Notes under the pieces: model-generated
The model's database searches: none
What the model was told of the DNA's origin: nothing
The model's input: only the letters and a program-made list of their open reading frames with translations
Translations under genes and position numbers: made by a program
In this document: one piece after another, positions 1 through 12,449 of the stretch
Numbering within the stretch: position 1 is the first letter of the stretch
How the letters are laid out: each line of letters starts with the position of its first letter
From: Acanthochlamys bracteata
Lineage: Eukaryota > Streptophyta > Magnoliopsida > Pandanales > Velloziaceae
Assembly (NCBI GenBank): GCA_019914995.1
Contig: CM034128.1
Coordinates: forward strand, 4,714,501-4,778,500
Reading direction: 5' to 3'
DNA length: 64,000 nt

Positions 1-2850
1 CAAGGTCCGGAACCGCTGAAGCATTCCTTGGACAGATCTAATCTTCTCAGCTTGGATCTGAATTTTTAACCATGGTGATAATCAGCAGATAACTGAAGAA
101 GGATGTTTTACCCTGGATAAATACAATATTCCTATATTAAGGAAGATTTAACAGCTTACTTGTCTCTCAAATAGTGGTTGAAATGCACGATTTGCGATAT
201 CACTAATTTTCTTTGTAGCATCATGTAGGTGAGCAGTGCCAGCACCTTCAGGATCTTCCTCTATTTGCCTAAGTTTAGATTCAATATCTGCAGGGAACAT
301 CAATGTCATCCTAGAATAAATAGCATAAATTACCAAAGCAGACTGTGGCAAGGTAAAGAAAGGGAATAGATAACGAGGAGTATGAGATAGATGATACAGG
401 AAAGAAATACTGGTGTCAAATATCACTTCAAAGATAGCAGCCAAAGAAAGAACGAAAATTCATTATCAATGAGAATACCTACCATCGATAGTTGTTTTAC
501 ATGAAACGAAGCAGTCAAAATTTTCTTTCACTAGTTGCTTCTTTTGCTGTGTCCTTCCTTTAAGATCAGTTTTTAAAGATAATGCACCAGACTCTAAGTC
601 TGCTGCACTTGTGTCTTGGTGCACGTGTGAAAGAAAAACCTTAGCATCAAAGTTTGGCGAGTAATACATTACTTTTTCTGCAAAGGAAAAGATAACCAAT
701 ATCAGATGATAGTCAAGATATTGACAATATGAATAATGCAATAAAGTAGTTAATACAACGTGTCCACCTAAGTAACAACAAATTCAACACTCTATTTTGA
801 GACATGTTACAATGCTAAAGCAATTGCTTATCACAAAAATTTGAAAAAATAAATTTTTATGTTCCAATTCCAATGGAAAGAAAGCAGAAGAACAACAAAC
901 GTCCAGACTAATATTACTTTGTCATGTATTCCACCTACATACTCTACCTCTCGAATTGCGGTCTAAGGTGTCAGACCTATCTCTGGCAATGGGAGAGCTG
1001 TCTGATGCTTCAGTAATTAGCCTGAGAGATTTGTTATCTATAACCCTGTACACAGCAAAAAAAGTTGAAATTGCAAACATTTAACAATAGATTTAATAGG
1101 TCAACAGCCATCAAGTTAATGGTTTGACAGAAGTTTCTCAGAGAGCTGAATTTGTTAATAAGTAGCCGCCATAGTCACAATCTACAAAACAATAAGAAGA
1201 TGATACACTTAAATATCTAGTTTTTTCATTAAAAAAAAAGGATTCTGCAGAGCCGGGTCTAATAAGCTGCATAATGTACTTAAACATACAAAATTTCAAC
1301 AATACTTATCTAACGATGGTAACTTAACTCTAAAGTACAATGTAGGAAGATAACAGAACTTTTGAGATACTGATGAAACTAGGGCAACAAAGGGAATGCC
1401 ATTATTATTCAGTGCAAGGGCAGTTAACGAATCGAAAGACACTTTATTATATCTCCTTTTCTCAGAAAGAATAAATAAATAAACACCCGGTAAGTTGAAC
1501 CACATATACAATCAATCCTCAAACCTAATCAAGGGTAGTTACAAGTAATATTATTATATATCAATAAGTAAAAGTTGCATACCCAAGTCCTAAGGGGTCT
1601 AAAACTTCAACACCTCGAGGTAATGACTGGATGTGATTCAGCCCTTTCCGACCAATTACTGATCCTTTCCTATCCAAGGTTTGAGAAACAGGTACTGCTC
1701 TTGTTTCCCGCATTTCACGTACCCTACGAGCAAGCTGAAAGAAAACAACCCAGAGTTCACCCATATCCATATTAAAGCAACATTGCATAACAACGCTAAC
1801 ACAAATGGAAATCATTGTTAAGAAATATCATTGGGTGAAAGGAAAAATGCCATATGACAACAAAAGAGAATCTAAACCACAGTTTCGGATGGTTCACTTC
1901 AAGAAAAACATCACAATTTTGTGCTCATCTGTAACCCAATATTTACATATTCAGTTCAGTTAGTTGCCCATGCATGTGCTACATTACTTACTATATATGC
2001 TGGGAAAGCTCCTGGATTACTTGTACATTTCAAACTATCAATACTGAAGATGAACTACAGGACTCCTAATCTAATCTAAATCTAATAAAGATTGAACAAA
2101 TTGAAATGCCAAAGGAGACCAAGCCACCATCAAAAGGATTAAAATTTAGGTGAAGGAGTTCTCTACAACTATATAACGAAACTATGCATAGATTTATCCG
2201 TTTACATTATTGAGGCCACTACTGCTGTAAATTAATGAAATTATGTCAGAGAATGCTTCAAGATAATTTAGCAAGAGCGATATGGAGAAGTATGTCTACT
2301 GCTCAAAAGGATCCTTGCTGCAATTCTCAAAAGTTCATATACTTCTAAAACAAGTCATTCGAAACCGAAAACTAAGTAATACCTCCCCCTCATCAACTCG
2401 CTTCCACATCCTCGGCTCATCATCATCCCATCCATGATCATCATCCCTCGAGCTTCTCCGATCAGCTATAGCCTTTCCTTTCGGGGGCAGTGGGGCCCGG
2501 TCTTTCGACGAAGCATCTTCATCACCTGATGAAATGCTAAGCAATTCAACCTCAGAGTCATCATCATCATGACCTCCTCTACTCTGTTTTCTCGGATGCC
2601 GTCCCGCCGCTTGCGCCGGGCTCGCTCGCTGGTTATTTCTCTGCTGCGGTTGTTGATATTGCTGGTGTTGTTGAAATTGTTGCTGTTGTTGTTGTTCTCT
2701 GAGGAAGGGAGGCGGCGGCGGTGGTTGAATAAGATTGACGACAGGTTTCGAAGGCCGTGAAGAAGGTGGCCGTTGGTAGTTAAGGTTTCTTTCTGCTTGT
2801 TCTTTCAACGCCATCTGCAACAACTCGTCTTCATCGCTGTCGCTCGACAT
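1..2850 (-). CDS. SEC5: Exocyst complex subunit SEC5, N-terminal part (cut by left edge)
   Basis: SEC5 is a subunit of the exocyst, which tethers secretory vesicles to the plasma membrane. Six minus-strand exons can be phased: 2383-2850, 1583-1734, 948-1045, 483-677, 160-287 and 1-57 (incomplete), giving the first 366 residues. The protein opens with MSSDSDEDELLQMALKEQ, the plant SEC5 start as I remember it from Arabidopsis. Later blocks also match from memory: EVELLSISSGDED (about 100-112), LARRVREMRETRA, HVHQDTSAADLESGALSLK, NFDCFVSCKTTID and AEKIRSVQGMLQRFR. Residues about 43-78 form a run of Pro then Gln (six P, then Q-rich) in the disordered N-terminus, followed by an acidic D/E patch. 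The start is the first ATG of the open exon and is preceded by an AT-rich leader. The rest of the gene lies left of the window. The family call is firm; SEC5A versus SEC5B cannot be decided. Confidence 0.95.
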
Positions 2851-3220
2851 CTTTCTTCTTATCCTTTTTTGAATTCTATTGCGATTTCATTGTTTAATTG
2901 ATTCGTTTCAAGTATTTCGGTTGATTGATTTGAATTCTGTACGTATCTTGGCTGGCTTTAGATCTGGGCAGAAGATAGAAATAGGAACTACTAAGTTCTG
3001 TTTCTTGTGTTTCCTCGCAGAACGATGATGATGAATGAAAACCAAGTGGGAACCACCATGTTTTAAATACCATGTTAATTATTATTCGTGCCTTCTCACT
3101 TTTCGCGGTATCGAACCCTGGGTCAACCAAACCTATTTCAGAATTGGGTTTGATAAGCTAACGTTAAAGTGGACTGGCCAACTTGACTCTGGTTGTCCAA
3201 CTAGATCAACAACTACTTAA

Positions 3221-3249
3221 ATGGGCCGGTTCAAATACAATACAGCCCA
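3221..3249. promoter_or_regulatory. Site-II-type motifs between SEC5 and the PORR remnant
   Basis: ATGGGCC occurs at 3221-3227 and GCCCA at 3245-3249. They lie in the roughly 450-bp gap between the divergent starts of SEC5 (2850, minus) and the PORR remnant (about 3320, plus). TGGGCY site II elements are common in promoters of plant housekeeping and organelle-related genes. A shared bidirectional promoter is an inference from this arrangement. Confidence 0.45.
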
Positions 3250-3319
3250 ATCCAAATCCAACTAACTTCATAACGAGCTTCAGCTCACTAAACGAGAACT
3301 CAAACTCAGGTTTGGCCAT

Positions 3320-4600
3320 GGCGCCGCCGTATTCCGGCGAGCTCGTTATTTTTCTCCGCTGATCTCCGGCATCCATAGTTTCGCTCTATGGTCTTCTACG
3401 AATATCTTAACTGCAGGCAGCTCTTTTATGAACCGCTGTTGGATCGTGAACAACCAGCTCAAGCAACTACTCCTAGGCTCTCCTGATTCACTCTCCCATT
3501 CTCTTCTCTGCAGAAGAAATTCAAATCTCGGGATCGGCAAGGTCGTGCTGTCAACTATATTAACAAGTAACTTCATGCTTTCGAACTCTCATTGAGAATG
3601 ATCCTGAGCATGGTTTTCTCTCCACCTTCTCTAGCGCATGGCCGCACTCGTTGCTGAAGATCAACGCGTAGCTGTAGTGCAAATTCCCGCTGTCTCAGTT
3701 CGTCTCGCAAAATACTAGTGCTTCCCCGCGCCCGCCGTATCCCGGTCACTAACTCGACCTCATCAAGCATTCTATTAGCCTCCCTGATGATTATATACTC
3801 TCGATCATTTCTGCCAACTCGAATATCTTTTTAATTGTTTCGTATAATTCTCACTGTGTTTGATGGAAATTGAGCTCTTGCATTGGGACCTGATCTTGCA
3901 ATCGAAACCGCTAAGTCCACCAGTAATCCACCATGCTTCCTGGTCTCGCTTCCTCATACTTGGATCAAAACTATTCAGATATATAACATATTCAATTCAG
4001 AAACACCATATGTTTCTCCGTACAGTGATGACAGGTTGACAGAGAATGAGAAGGTGGTGGTGAGTTTGGTGCATGAGCTGGTGTCTCTGACATTGTGGAA
4101 GATGGCGTCAGTTGAGAAGCTTGGAGGTTTAAGATTGAGTTTGGTCTGCTGGAGCGGCTCAATTTGATCCTTCTCCAGCACCCTTGCATATTCTACGTAT
4201 CAAATCAGTATAAGATATATACGGTTATTTCCAGGAGGCATACAGAGGTTCGGAGGTGATTGAGAAGGATCATTGGTGGTAGTGAGGAGAAGTTTGGCGA
4301 GCTGATGCAGGAGAGCTTGCATGAGAAGAATAGGAGGCAGCAGGTGGTGGATTTGGAGAAGATGAGGATGAGATGGGAGATTGTGGTGAGCAACAAGAGT
4401 GAGCAGGAAAAAGAGGTTGAGGCATCGAAATTGAGTAATTCTGAGAAGTGGGAAGAATGGAAGACGTTTTACAGGGTGTTTTCTTTTCTTTTCATGAAAA
4501 CCGCATATGGAGTACAGGTAAGCAAGAATTGCAGCATGTTTATAACATTAATTCTGCTGCGAACAAGATCCTTAGATAAGTTTGGGTTAAAATGATAGCT
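3320..4600 (+). pseudogene. Decayed PORR-domain (plant organelle RNA recognition) gene
   Basis: PORR proteins are nuclear-encoded and bind intron RNA in chloroplasts or mitochondria. No frame stays open, but PORR blocks appear in order across all three plus frames. They are: RRIPVT then LDLIKHSISLPDDYI (about 3730-3800); a LALGPDLAIET block (about 3880-3910) where the family has a hydrophobic stretch ending in DxLAxS; TPYVSPYSDD then LTENEKVVVSLVHELVSLT (about 4000-4090), matching the family's EKRxVGVLHELLSLT; VEKLGG; a broken LLERLNLILLQHPCIFY block (about 4140-4180), the usual hydrophobic RHPxxFYxS; and a Lys/Glu-rich tail (about 4260-4460) with GELMQESLHEKNRRQQVVD. At least four frame changes or stops separate these blocks. 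The gene would have been intronless, as most PORR genes are. Similarity is still easy to read, so the loss looks fairly recent. The 5' part (3320-3640) is too decayed to align by eye. Confidence 0.75.
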
Positions 4601-7600
4601 TTTTTGGTTCATCATCTTCTGTTGGAAACTACTCCATGTTGCATATCTCTTTGGCACTAACCATTTTGCTACAATGTCATAAGCAAAGATGTAGGAACTA
4701 TCATAAAGACTTGTAAGTCTTACTTTAGGTCTTTTTCGGATGGTCTAAACTACCATACGGAGAGCAACTAAGACCCCTCTTTGTGCAATAGGTAGAATCA
4801 ACAAGCATCACAAGTCAACAAGTGTTTTACGTGTAAAACTATCAAATAGGGAAAAGCCACGGATGTCGAGCATCACATAAATCTTGTAGTATTACTACAA
4901 AAGTTGATTTACAACAATCCTCTCCAGTACACTACTAGAGATATCACCCAATATCAAGAGGAACACTCTCTTATCTAATAACAGCATTTGCATCACTAAA
5001 TAATATTTATTAAGAGATAGATTCAACAACACTATAAAAGAGAATTTGAAAGAAGATTTCATCTAGACTTCGAGTAATTCAAAATCTCCAAATGTAGCTA
5101 GAATGTTCACAATTGAATGCTTCCATGGTTCAAATAAGGATTAGTGACATCAGTAAAACGATTTCTATCTTTCCTTTTTTCTTTCTCTCAACTTCTTCCT
5201 CTATTTCTTTCTCTGTTATTGCTAGTTTGCTGGCGATGGGTGGTGGATTCTCAAATTGCTCTCTACCAGCAAGAGCAACTCGGTCAAATTTCAATGAATT
5301 TAGGTGGACTATACTACCAACTAATCCGTGTACTTGTTTTCTATTTTTAGTTTTTGTTGGACTTGCACCTCCAAGCAGGAATCCAACCTAATAATATTTC
5401 ACTTCTGGTTTAGTTGGAAGTTTCATCTGACGGACCTTGCTACATGCATGTGTTTGACAATAATAGGGAAACCTCGCAATATGCATGTTTTTGACAAAAT
5501 TGGGGAACCAGAAAGTTAGGTGGATTTATTTCCAATGTACATAAAGACTTAGTGGAAAATGTGCTAGAGGGGATCAAAGCCTTGCATAAAGATGCATACT
5601 TGTCAATCGTTGGAGAAGAAAACGGTCCTTTACCATCATGGTGGAAGACTGAGAAGTAGAGTTCACTAGTACGTAGATTGGTGGTGAATGAATTTTGACA
5701 TAAATGCAAGATTAGAGAAGTACATGTGTGTGAAGGCTGGTTCGGTGACCCATATTGATAGTTTAAGTGAGCCGGAAGTCGAAATTTTGTTGGGTTGATC
5801 TGCTCCTACCTCGAGGTCTAAGTTCAACATAAAGGGGGAAAAAAACAAATTACAAAAAAGAAAGAACAATTGTGGGCATCAAGATCAACCAACTAAATTC
5901 ACTTTAAGTTTGAATGACATGCTGTGAAGTGTAGTGAGCAATTTAGGATTTAGGATTTTAGTCCATCACTCACCACCCACATAAGCAAGAATAAATAAAG
6001 AAGCAGAGGAAGTAAAATAGAGAAAGAAGAAGAAAATTTGAAGGAGAAGGGAGTTAATTATAGTAACCCCACTATTCTTACTTTGAAAATTTAGTGAAGC
6101 ATCTATTTGGTGAAGATTCTCTCCAAATTTAGAGATTTCTTAAATTTCTCAAACCCTAAGTGGAATCCTTTTTTATCGCCCTTTTGTATCATTTAGTCTT
6201 GATGAAATTCCTCTCTTAGAATCCTCTTTTTGATAAGGGAAAATAGTTTTATCAAGCGAAAGAGTTCTTTCTGATGTTATGATGATGCCTCTATTTGTGT
6301 ATTAAGGAGGATCGCTGTAAGCTTATTATTGTGGGAGTAGTGGAAGACGTGGATAATGCTCAGCATCCCTTTTCCAAGGTTTTGAATGTACTTGTATTTC
6401 CAAGTATTTAGGTGGCGTCTATCTAATTGTGCAATGAGAGATCATAATCGCTTCTACTCAGTCATTCGGACCTACAACATGTTTGACTTCTTTTTTGTCC
6501 TTTTGTATATCCTTATTATAAGAGTGAACTTTGCCATTATAAACTTCTAACCAAAAGTCTTAACACCTTTCATACACTAGGCCAAGCAAAACAAACCTTT
6601 TTGTATTAGCAGCTCATTAGCTTCTAGTTTCTCTCTTAGATAGAACTCTTAGTAGTTAAAGATGTTTTATATCCTGTGAATTTATAGTGCAATTTTCATG
6701 TTGAAGGTAGTATTATCATAGTGAAGGAGCAATATTTTATCTGTATTTTTGGGGTTACATAAAGATGGTACATGGTGAAGTAGGCTATTGGTTCTCTAGG
6801 CGAGTGCATAATCTCGTACCTCAGCGGGTGGTCAATATGTAGTAATTATGCTTCTGGTCATGTAAAAAATGTTCAGCAGTGTTGGATGAAGTAAGCAATT
6901 TGTTATCTATTATGTTAAGCGAATGAGATGTGCTTCATCTATCCTATATTTGGGGCACTATGAAGCTACTTTTGACTCATCTCTCGCCAGAGTTCTAATC
7001 CAATTGGTTATGTGTTCGCCATTCTTATCGCACTTTTTTTCTACCATGTTGTATTGCTTACAATTGTTGAGTGTTGCATTGCATAACTTGCATGATTTTA
7101 CCAGGTTTATTATGTCAATTCTTTCTGATCCAATGTTAGATGTATTATTACGCATATACTAATTTCAATTACTTACATAATGTGCTTTCTTGTGATATAG
7201 GTGATATTATCTTTATGTGGAAGTATTGAGCTTGATGATTGAGCAAATAGGAGCATTTGATAAATAATCGTATAGGAATATGAAGAGTAGTCTAATCATC
7301 CTCGATTTTAACTTTACTATTGGTATTGGCAGTTGCAATACTTGTTTTGGTCTAATGGTCTTGAAATGGACCAAAATCTTGCAATGTTGTTTGTTGATGC
7401 TCCTTTTTGCTGGTAGTGATTTCTTTTTGTCTATTGTAAATTTCTTAACAGTATCTTTCTCCACAGGATAATGGAGGTCTTGTTTCTCCACTTTGTCACT
7501 CTTTTCACTGCTATATTGATTTCATGGTGGAAAGGTAAGCAGCAGAGAGATTTGAAAAGGTGAATGATGTCCTACGAAATGATTCCTTTGGGGACGTTTA

Positions 7601-9265
7601 AATACGAGAATTGCCCAAATGAAATGTACAGAGTATTTGTTGCAGTGAGCTATCGTGTTGGTGAAGTCAGACTCAATTACTGCTTTCTTTTGGTTGATAT
7701 TCAATTACTTCTGAAGTCATCTTTAACAACTTACAGTCTACCAGCTCAGGATTTGTTTAAACAAATGAGAAGCACCTTTCACTTTCAGATTCAACTTGAC
7801 ATACTAATCTTCCGTAATTATGACATGCAAATGTTTAACAGATCAACTATATGGGTTTGACAAAGTTGGGAGCTCATATTTTCTTTTGATCCTCATGCAT
7901 GAAGATATCTGTCCTCTGCGCTTTAATTTGAAATCTGCTTGCGTAAACTCTTGAGGAGCCTTAGACTCTTTAACCTTAGGTGGTTCTAATCTTCTTTACC
8001 TAAATTCTACATTCTTTGTTGAATTTGTAATTAACCAAATCTTCTGATTCACTATGGCTATTTCAACCATAGGGACCTTTTTTTGTTGATTCAGATTTTT
8101 TTCTAATATGCAATATCTCTTCCGTCGTTGTAGTCTGTACATCTATTTTGTTTCATTGTAAGTTATGCAGTGAACAAAGTTAAGGTTTCCTCCCACAGTT
8201 TTGAAGATAATTAATGTCTGGTTATGTGCCTTACTACGCTTCTTATTTTTATTGCTTCAATTTGTGATTTGTTTTGCTTTGATCCGTGTAACTATAATGT
8301 ATCTACCTGGTGGGATGGAGTATAGATTATGCTTGTTTTGGCAGGAACGTGTTTGTACTGCCTTCATTTGCATTGAGGATTTATTTCACTTGACTGCGTA
8401 ATTAGTGCATGACATTGGTGTGCTTACCAGGTGTGACATGGATCCGGCAAGACAAAACCGTGTTCCGGTGTTTATGTTGAAAAGCTCGTGCCTGTCTGTC
8501 CAACATTCTGATATCTCGATCACGTTACACGTGGAGACCCGATTATGCGATCACCTCGATCTCTTTTTCAACTTTTGTGTATTATAATTTGATTTTGGAC
8601 GAATTCGATTCAATTTTAAATTAATAATAAATTATTCGTATAGATTAAAATAAATTCGAATCAGTTTTAAATTTATCAAAATTAACTTAATCTAATTTAT
8701 ATAACCACTTAGTATATTGAAAAATATTTATAATAATTATATTAATTTTTAGTTTAGTTTATAAATTGATGTGATTAATTTATCATATTTTAATTAATTT
8801 CTCACTTAATATATAGATTTTATTAAATTAATATTTTTATAGTAAATATATAGTAACTAAATATTTTTACATATTATTTATTAGATGTTGATGTTATAAT
8901 TTTTAATAATTTCATTATTATATGAGTATATTCGAATTAATTTAATTATTAAATAAAATGTTGACATGATAATTTTGAACTATAGATTATATAGATAAGA
9001 TTGAAATTAAATAATTTTAATTTAATTGTTAAATAAATCAATCCGAATTACGTATCATTTTAAAAGAATCAGATGCCCATTTTGTCGTGCGAGAAGAAGC
9101 TCATCAGGCTAAAACTGCGAATGTCTGTTGTTAGAGGATGTTTTTGTAAAAGCACGGGTACAGGCGATCGATCCAATTCTCGCGCCGTGATGAGCGCGAT
9201 CGCCACGTGGCAATTCAGCGCTCTGCGGACCTGCGGTTCGCGTTACAGCAAGCTTTTCCCCCGTT
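4600..9265. other. Intergenic stretch, no intact gene recognised
   Basis: The ORFs here are short and lack splice-consistent partners. One coding-like fragment is listed separately at 5495-5659. From about 8590 to 9060 the sequence is almost pure A/T with repeated ATTCGAATTAATTT-like words, resembling decayed repeat DNA. From about 9160 GC content rises towards the pyrophosphatase promoter. A degenerate run of TTTAGGATTTAGGATTT lies near 5944-5960. Confidence 0.5.
5495..5659 (+). pseudogene. Unrecognised coding-like fragment
   Basis: An open stretch of 54 codons with protein-like composition begins QNWGTRKLGGFISNVHKD and ends PLPSWWKTEK followed by TAG. The frame is closed by a TGA just upstream (5492-5494), and I see no start codon or strong splice acceptor. 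It looks like an exon or gene piece stranded in intergenic DNA. I do not recognise the family. Nearby DNA gives no further exon in a matching phase. Confidence 0.25.
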
Positions 9266-9858
9266 GATAAATTGAAGACCGCAACAAAACAAAGCACTAC
9301 CTTACTCTCTTCCTCCCTATTCTTCTTCGATCTAGACCAGTGCTAAAAAGACCGAAAGAGAAAAGGTAAGCTTTCTCATCTTTCCCAGTTCAATAGATCT
9401 TAATTTAATCTATTGCGATTTCTTTTCAACAAGATTCTAAGATCTTAGGTTCCATTTTCACACAGGTTTGTGGACTTTGTTGGAAATTTTGTTGAATCGA
9501 TCGCTTTAGTTAATTTGATCGTTGTCAAGTTTTACGAAATTGTTGAGGAAATTATTTCTGTGTTGATCTAATCGTAAAACTGATGGAAGATCTATAGTCG
9601 TGCCAAATTCTTGAGAATTGTTCTAATAATTGAAGAGAAGATATCTTGCATGCTAAAGAAAGATTGATATCGAGCAAGTTTCTTACAATTTTTCTCTGGT
9701 AGAAGATGTGCAAGTCTTCATGCGTTATTGGCTTATATTGTCGACGTGATGGAAGCTGGATTTTTGAGTGAAAGGCTTGTTCTGGTGTTTATAGTCTTCG
9801 TCTGCTGACTTGCTGTTTTAGTTATAAGAAGTCGCTAGATTGTACAAGTTTATTATAG

Positions 9859-9879
9859 GTTTAGGGTTTAGGGTTTAGG
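9859..9879 (+). repeat. Interstitial telomere-type repeat (TTTAGGG) in PPase leader intron
   Basis: Nearly three units of TTTAGGG occur in a row inside the 5'-leader intron of the pyrophosphatase gene. Plant telo boxes (AAACCCTA and its complement) are common near the starts of housekeeping genes, where they bind Telobox/TRB-type Myb proteins. Three units exceed the single telo box but may simply be a small microsatellite. Confidence 0.6.
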
Positions 9880-10359
9880 TCCTAGGGATGAAATAGTGAC
9901 TAAAATGTGTTAGTATTTACCTTCATTTACTTTGGCCGTTATAAGAAATTTCAGCACCCTCACATTTTATTGAGTTTGGAAATGTAAGACTTATTTTGAA
10001 TTAATATTTAGCCAAATCGATAGGCTGTCAATTTGATCTACTTGCTGTGAAGGAAGTTGTGACATGCATACTATCTATTAGAACTGTTTTTGCATGAAGT
10101 TCTATTTGAGCACCTTTATCATATCAATTTTAGCATTGCTTAAAGATTGTCCGAAGCAAGAATTTTGAGAGCTGTCTTTGTATTTTATCATTTAGCTCCT
10201 CTAACATTAAATTTTTTAATATTTATTAAGTTTATTTAGTTGTCATAGTTCGATTTCGAAATGTGTCAATGCTTGTATTCTGCAGCATGCCATCTTCTAG
10301 TTGGTCAGCTATTTGTAAATTGCGATATAGCATAAACATCATTTGTATGATTTGCAGAT

Positions 10360-12251
10360 ATGGCAGAAGAAAATGGAACTCATGAAGCTGAGAAACGCAA
10401 GACTCCTAGTCTCAATGAAAGAATTCTCTCATCCTTATCAAGAAGATCAGTGGCTGCACACCCTTGGCATGATCTGGAGATAGGTACAATCTGAACTGAT
10501 TTTTACCAACCAGTTTAAGATGCAAGCATGACAAACAGCTAATCAATGATGTAAATCATGTACAGGACCTGGAGCACCAGCTGTCTTCAATGTTGTGAGT
10601 GATATTTTGCCTGAACTTTAGTTATGTCAAGATTGTACAATAAAAGAGGGATTCTAACCAGAACAGTATTATTGAGGAATATGCTTGTGATGGTATCTTC
10701 TGTGAAAGCTTTTCATGACTGTTTCAACCATTCTGTTTCTTTAATGTGTAGATTCTTTTCCGTGTACGTAGGTGCTAACTGGTAATCATCTTGATCATAT
10801 ACCGCCTAGCTTGTTTAACATGTAGCCTGTTGAATGCATAAGCAATAAGCCAGCGTTGTCTGGTCTTGTGATGTAGGCAGCAAGGTCAACATGCTCATGT
10901 CGTAAGCCAGGCATTGGCTTTGGCTACTATTTATATGTTTATGTTTATTGCATTGTATTTGCTTAAGTTAACTATTTTTCCAAGTTATTGGAAGCTGAAC
11001 TGTTCATAGCTTCTTACCCTTCAAAAATTCTCTCTTTAGTTTAGACGCATTTTCTTGGAATATGGAGACTTTGTCCTATGCTTTTTAGTTGGAAAACTTG
11101 ATTTGTCTCACTATCTTGCTGCCTTGAAGGTTGTGGAGATTTCTAAAGGAAGCAAAGTGAAGTATGAGTTAGACAAGAAAACTGGACTGATTAAGGTTTG
11201 TGAATCAGTTCGGACCTCGTTTCTGCCTTTTTTATGCTGTGAGTTCACAAAAAGATGTTAAAGAGAATCTAAATATGATTTTATTAATTGTATGCATTTT
11301 GGCAACTGGTCACAGGTTGATCGTGTCCTATACTCCTCTGTGGTCTATCCACATAACTATGGTTTTATTCCTCGAACCCTTTGTGAGGACAATGACCCAA
11401 TCGATGTCTTGATCCTTATGCAGGTAACAAATACACACGTTTTCGTGGCCTCTTGAAATTACCTTCCTTTCTTTCTGTGTTAAATAGTATCTATGATAGC
11501 TGTATATTCAGCATTCTTAGCTTTTTATTTGACAGGAACCAGTTCTTCCAGGCTGCTTCCTTAGGGCCAGAGCTATTGGGCTTATGCCTATGATTGACCA
11601 GGTATCATTTTACGCACTCAAATGGGTAAAGAAAGACATATACTTTTGGTGCTGGATTGAGTTATTAATGTCTTGCTCCTTGATTGTGGAGCAATCAAAT
11701 GGGTAAAGAAAGATATATACTTTTGATGCTGGATTGAGTTATTAATAATGTCATGCTCCTTGATTGTGGAGCTTGTTAATTTTGTTTCCAGGGTGAGAAA
11801 GATGATAAAATAATTGCTGTTTGTGCTGATGACCCGGAGTATCGCCACTACAATGACCTTAATGAGCTTCCTCCTCATCGCCTGCAAGAGATTAGGCGTT
11901 TCTTTGAGGACTGTATCCTTCTTAATAGTTTGTTACTCTTAGATTAGGATAGATTGCTGTAGTTCATTAATTTAACCGTAACCTTCAGGATACTTAACAA
12001 AATATATAGACAAGAAAAACGAGAATAAAGAGGTTGCAGTTAACGAGTTCTTACCTGTTAAAACAGCTCTTGAAGCGATCCAATACTCAATGTGAGTTGC
12101 TCCTACCTCATGCCTTTCACAAAAACGACGGAGCGTTCTTGGTAACTTATAGACATTTGTGTTGTTAGATCTGCTTCTCATTTGTTCTCTACTGCAATGT
12201 GTTTGTAGGGATCTTTATGCTGAGTACATCTTGCACAGCCTGAGGCGGTAG
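10360..12251 (+). CDS. PPA: Soluble inorganic pyrophosphatase (family I)
   Basis: The enzyme hydrolyses pyrophosphate to two phosphates in the cytosol, pulling biosynthetic reactions forward; it needs Mg2+. Eight coding exons close in phase: 10360-10483, 10566-10594 (only 29 bp), 11130-11195, 11316-11423, 11536-11601, 11792-11912, 12010-12091 and 12209-12251. They give 212 residues, the length I recall for Arabidopsis PPA1. Recognisable blocks in order are [59 protein letters not shown] (with the metal-binding DxDPxD aspartates), [20 protein letters not shown] and ELPPHRL. A non-coding first exon ends at 9365, followed by a 992-bp leader intron (9366-10357). That intron carries the telomere-type repeat. 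Which PPA paralogue this is cannot be told. Confidence 0.96.
11618..11772 (+). repeat. Tandem duplication of about 75 bp in a PPase intron
   Basis: Units at 11618-11692 and 11695-11772 both begin TCAAATGGGTAAAGAAAGA and end TCCTTGATTGTGGAGC. The second is three bases longer (TTAATAATG against TTAATG), and there are a few substitutions. The pair lies wholly inside the intron between coding exons 5 and 6 (11602-11791), so the protein is unaffected. Confidence 0.9.
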
Positions 12252-12449
12252 GATGGTCATTACCAGAACATGGAAAGGAGCAAAATACCTGAGGGAGGAG
12301 TTTTTGCACTGTTTATTATAATTTTGGTTATAAACATATATTTGGGTTTTGGCGATGTAATTTTCATGTACAATATAGTTTAACTTATTTAAGTAGCTTT
12401 GTTATATGTGTGAACAATTATATATTGTCTCGTTAATTTTGTACATTAC

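Noticed and set aside
2569-2760. Leu-rich ORF on the plus strand
   Set aside because: It is the antisense reading of the Pro/Gln repeat region of SEC5 exon 1.
3100-3125. A GGGTTCGATACC-like word (minus strand) resembling a tRNA B box
   Set aside because: There is no A box at the proper distance, no cloverleaf and no SINE-like tail, so neither a tRNA nor a SINE can be supported.
3346-3770. Two minus-strand ORFs of 65-76 codons
   Set aside because: They lie antisense to the PORR remnant, whose plus-strand blocks are recognisable. No similarity or start context supports them.
4680-5080. Stretch with words recalling the end of a plant LTR
   Set aside because: No paired terminal repeat, primer-binding site, polypurine tract or target duplication could be found. 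Too weak to call an element.
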